From Spirochaetaceae bacterium (GTDB lineage Bacteria; Spirochaetota; Spirochaetia; DSM-2461), in contig QKAI01000379.1 of assembly GCA_003246505.1 (NCBI GenBank), forward strand, positions 1-7,517: a stretch of DNA of 7,517 nt. Direction: 5' to 3'. The notes beneath the pieces are model-generated. The model did no database searches, was not told the origin of the DNA, and saw only the letters and a list, made by a program, of their open reading frames with translations. This document shows, in pieces, positions 5,508-7,517 of the stretch. Each line of letters starts with the position of its first letter. Within the stretch, counting starts at the first letter, position 1. The position numbers and the translations under genes are program-made.

Positions 5508-6863
5508 ATGGACAGGATTAACGCAATTTTAGATCTGTTTTTCAGTTTCAAAGCCTATGTCATGCTTCCCATCATCATCTTCGCCATCGCCCTCATCCTC
5601 CGCATGGGTCTCCGGCACTCCCTGCTTATCAGCCTCAGGCTGGCCGTGGGCTTTGCCAGCGTCTTCATCGCCTTCGATTTCTTCGTGGATACCATTGGTC
5701 CGGCGGTGGAGAGCATCTCCCGGGTCCGGGGGCTGGATTTCCCCGTCCTGGACGTGGGCTGGCCCCCCTTGGCCGCCATCACCTGGGCCTCCCCGGTGGC
5801 TCCCGTTTCCATACCCCTAATTCTGGGTATGAACCTCCTCCTGCTGGCCCTGGGATTGACCCGGACGATCTATATCGATATCTGGAACTACTGGCATTTC
5901 GCCCTGATCGGTGCCCTGGTGGATAACCTGACCGGCAGCTTCTGGCTGGGGCTGGTGGCGGTTCTGCTGCTGGCGGTGTACAGCTTCAAACTGATCGAAT
6001 GGACCGCCCCGGACGTGGAGCGGGAAACTGGTCTGTCCGGCATATCCGCCTCCCCCGTCTCAGTGAACGGACTCATCCCCTATGCGGTGGTGATGGACGG
6101 CCTGTTCGAGAGAATTCCCGGGTTCCGGAAACTGGAGTACAACCCCTCCCGGCACGGGGAGGGCAAAAGCGGTCTGCTCGGGGAGCCGATGATCATCGGG
6201 CTTCTCATAGGGCTTCTCCTTTCCCTGGCCGCCGGATACGATATCAAGGGGGTCCTGGAGACGGGGATCCATATCGCCGCGGTCATGTTTCTGCTCCCCG
6301 TCGCCTCGGGTTTGATCGGGGAGGGCATGCAGCCCATTACGGTGCAGCTTCGGGAGAAGGTGGAGGCCCGGTTTCCGGGAAGGCGGAATCTGGTGATCGC
6401 CCTGGATACGGGGATTCTGATGAAGAACCGCTCCGTCATGGTGACCGGACTGATTCTCATGCCCATCGCCCTGGTCATCTCCCTGGTCCTCCCGGGGAAC
6501 CGGACCCTGCCCCTGGGGGATTTGCCCAATCTGATTTCGGTCATGGCCCTTTCTGTTCTGCTCTTTCGTGGCAATGTGTTCCGGGCCGTGATCGCCGGAA
6601 TTCCCGTGGTCGTCACCTATCTGCTCATTGCTTCTAAAATGGCCCCCCTCTTTACGGCTCTGGCGGCGGAGGGCGGCGCCCTGGAGACCACGGGCATGGA
6701 AATCACCGCCTTTACGGATGGGGGAAATCAGATGAGGTTTCTGGTTTACGAGCTCTTCCAGGGGAAAATCTGGTCCCTCTTCGCCCTGGCCCTGCTGCTG
6801 ATTTCCCTGTTTTTCACCTGGAAGCGGTATAAGCGAACCGCCGGGGAGCTTCAAACCGGGTAG
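5508..6863 (+). CDS. gatC: PTS galactitol-type IIC permease (GatC family)
   Basis: A 451-residue polytopic membrane protein, the sugar-translocating IIC subunit of a phosphotransferase system of the galactitol family. It follows E. coli GatC along its length as I recall that sequence: ILDL...VMLPIIIF near the start, DVGWPPLAAITWASPVA (81-97), DIWNYWHFALIGAL, LGEPMIIGLLIGLLLSLAAGYDIKGVL, VLPGNRTLPLGDL and FRGNVFRAVIAG. The length equals that of the E. coli protein. IIC proteins move and help phosphorylate a polyol or sugar using phosphate from IIB; the substrate here is uncertain. No gatA, gatB or dehydrogenase gene is in the window, so IIA and IIB must be supplied elsewhere or the protein works as a PTS-independent transporter. 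The ATG at 5508 agrees with the GatC N-terminus although it lacks a Shine-Dalgarno. All segments look intact. Confidence 0.93.
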   Translation: MDRINAILDLFFSFKAYVMLPIIIFAIALILRMGLRHSLLISLRLAVGFASVFIAFDFFVDTIGPAVESISRVRGLDFPVLDVGWPPLAAITWASPVAPVSIPLILGMNLLLLALGLTRTIYIDIWNYWHFALIGALVDNLTGSFWLGLVAVLLLAVYSFKLIEWTAPDVERETGLSGISASPVSVNGLIPYAVVMDGLFERIPGFRKLEYNPSRHGEGKSGLLGEPMIIGLLIGLLLSLAAGYDIKGVLETGIHIAAVMFLLPVASGLIGEGMQPITVQLREKVEARFPGRRNLVIALDTGILMKNRSVMVTGLILMPIALVISLVLPGNRTLPLGDLPNLISVMALSVLLFRGNVFRAVIAGIPVVVTYLLIASKMAPLFTALAAEGGALETTGMEITAFTDGGNQMRFLVYELFQGKIWSLFALALLLISLFFTWKRYKRTAGELQTG

Positions 6864-6879
6864 CCTTTTCTGCTAGAGT
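6850..6879 (+). promoter_or_regulatory. Possible promoter of the flavoprotein gene
   Basis: TTCAAA (6850-6855, 4 of 6) is followed after 18 bases by TAGAGT (6874-6879, 4 of 6), with TGC just before it as in an extended -10. The -35 lies inside the last codons of the permease gene. A start near 6886 would leave a leader of about 30 bases with the ribosome-binding site. Read-through from the permease gene, 51 bases upstream, is an equally good explanation. Confidence 0.3.
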
Positions 6880-6914
6880 AGGGGGAACACCCTTAAAGAG
6901 GAAGGATAAGAGAG

Positions 6915-7517
6915 ATGAAAGTATTGATGATCAACGGCAGCCCCCACGACAAAGGCTGCACCTACACGGCCCTGCGGGAAGTCGCCGGCGTACTGGAGGG
7001 GAAGGGGATCGAGACGGAGCTCTTCTCCCTGGGCAAAAAATCGATACAGGGCTGCGTGGACTGCGGGTTTTGCCGGGAGAACAAAAAATGCGTCTTCAAT
7101 GACCATGTGAACGAGCTGGCCGCGCGGCTGGGGGAATTTGACGGATTCCTCTTCGGGTCCCCCGTTTATTACGGTGGGGCGAGCGGTCAGATCACGTCCT
7201 TCCTCAACCGTCTCTTCTTCTCCTCCGGGAATCTCATGAGGGGCAAGCCGGGGGCCGCCGTCGTCTCCTGCCGCCGGGGCGGAGCGGCCTCTGCCTTTGA
7301 CCAGCTGAACAAGTACTTCACCATCAGCGGTATGCCCGTGGTCCCCTCCCAGTACTGGAACCAGGTGCACGGCTTCACCCCCGATGAGGTGAGGAAGGAC
7401 CTGGAGGGTCTCCAGACCATGCGCACCCTGGGGGAGAACATGGCCTGGCTGCTCGGATCCCTTGACGCGGGCAGGGCCGCCGGCGTTCCCGGGCCGGTCT
7501 ACGAGAAGAGGGTCATG
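6915..7517 (+). CDS. Flavodoxin-fold NAD(P)H-dependent FMN reductase with a four-cysteine motif (3' truncated)
   Basis: The frame runs 201 residues to the window edge without a stop. It is a flavodoxin-like oxidoreductase of the FMN_red / iron-sulfur flavoprotein group. MKVLMINGSPHDKGCTYTAL (1-20) is the phosphate-binding loop for FMN, and FGSPVYYGGASGQ (80-92) is the second FMN contact. C47-x2-C50-x2-C53-x5-C59 fits the compact motif CX2CX2CX4-7C that holds a 4Fe-4S cluster in archaeal Isf proteins. The later RRGGAASAFDQLNKYFTISGMPVVPSQYW and GLQTMRTLGENMAWLL segments are typical of homologues in anaerobes. Such proteins pass electrons between NAD(P)H or ferredoxin and small acceptors; the acceptor is unknown. 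The start is supported by GAGGAAGG (6898-6905) 9 bases upstream. It follows the permease gene by 51 bases on the same strand. Homologues are little longer, so only a short C-terminal piece should be missing. Confidence 0.92.
   Translation, partial: MKVLMINGSPHDKGCTYTALREVAGVLEGKGIETELFSLGKKSIQGCVDCGFCRENKKCVFNDHVNELAARLGEFDGFLFGSPVYYGGASGQITSFLNRLFFSSGNLMRGKPGAAVVSCRRGGAASAFDQLNKYFTISGMPVVPSQYWNQVHGFTPDEVRKDLEGLQTMRTLGENMAWLLGSLDAGRAAGVPGPVYEKRVM

Noticed and set aside
1..7517. CRISPR array, tRNA, rRNA, insertion sequence, toxin-antitoxin or defence locus
   Set aside because: I saw no regularly spaced repeats, transposase-like frames, cloverleaf-like segments or defence-type domains on either strand.

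Overview
The window is bacterial chromosomal DNA, G+C-rich with compact gene spacing, and most likely from a free-living or anaerobic spirochaete (Spirochaetota). The main evidence is the single-stranded DNA-binding protein. Its N-terminus (ALNSIILEGNLVR) and core (VSFFDVETW, GRGVRVVGRLKQDRW) read like treponeme and spirochaete SSBs as I remember them. The lineage is an inference, since no rRNA or tRNA gene is present.

Layout, left to right. The end of an unrecognised + strand gene (3-170) is followed by a + strand lipoprotein (199-1227). The lipoprotein has an Ig-like N-terminal part and a lamin-tail-like C-terminal part, and its Shine-Dalgarno sequence lies inside a small hairpin. It meets head-on an unrecognised helical protein on the - strand (1224-2006); the two stop codons overlap. 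Upstream of that, also on the - strand, is ssb (2108-2500) with its own strong intrinsic terminator. A divergent region of about 290 bases (2501-2789) follows. It holds a 5' UTR hairpin for ssb and a likely promoter for a two-gene + strand operon: a RimJ/RimL-type GNAT acetyltransferase (2790-3317) coupled by a 4-base overlap to a 15-cysteine DUF3795-like protein (3314-3736). This operon is visibly poorer in G+C than its neighbours.

The right half is transport and redox. A - strand NhaC-family Na+/H+ antiporter (3758-5338) is divergent from a + strand GatC-family PTS IIC permease (5508-6863). Their shared 169-base control region contains a promoter for each and a nested inverted repeat. The PTS permease has no IIA or IIB partner in the window. 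A flavodoxin-fold FMN reductase with an iron-sulfur-flavoprotein-like cysteine motif (6915 to the window end, incomplete) follows it on the same strand.

I see no CRISPR array, insertion sequence, phage gene, RNA gene or obvious defence system. The best second-look signals are at the RNA and control level. Two genes (1224-2006 and gatC) have a -10 hexamer exactly 6 bases before ATG and no Shine-Dalgarno, which suggests leaderless mRNAs. The ssb 5' UTR is perfectly complementary over 10 bases to the terminator of the same transcript. The lipoprotein ribosome-binding site is occluded by a hairpin.
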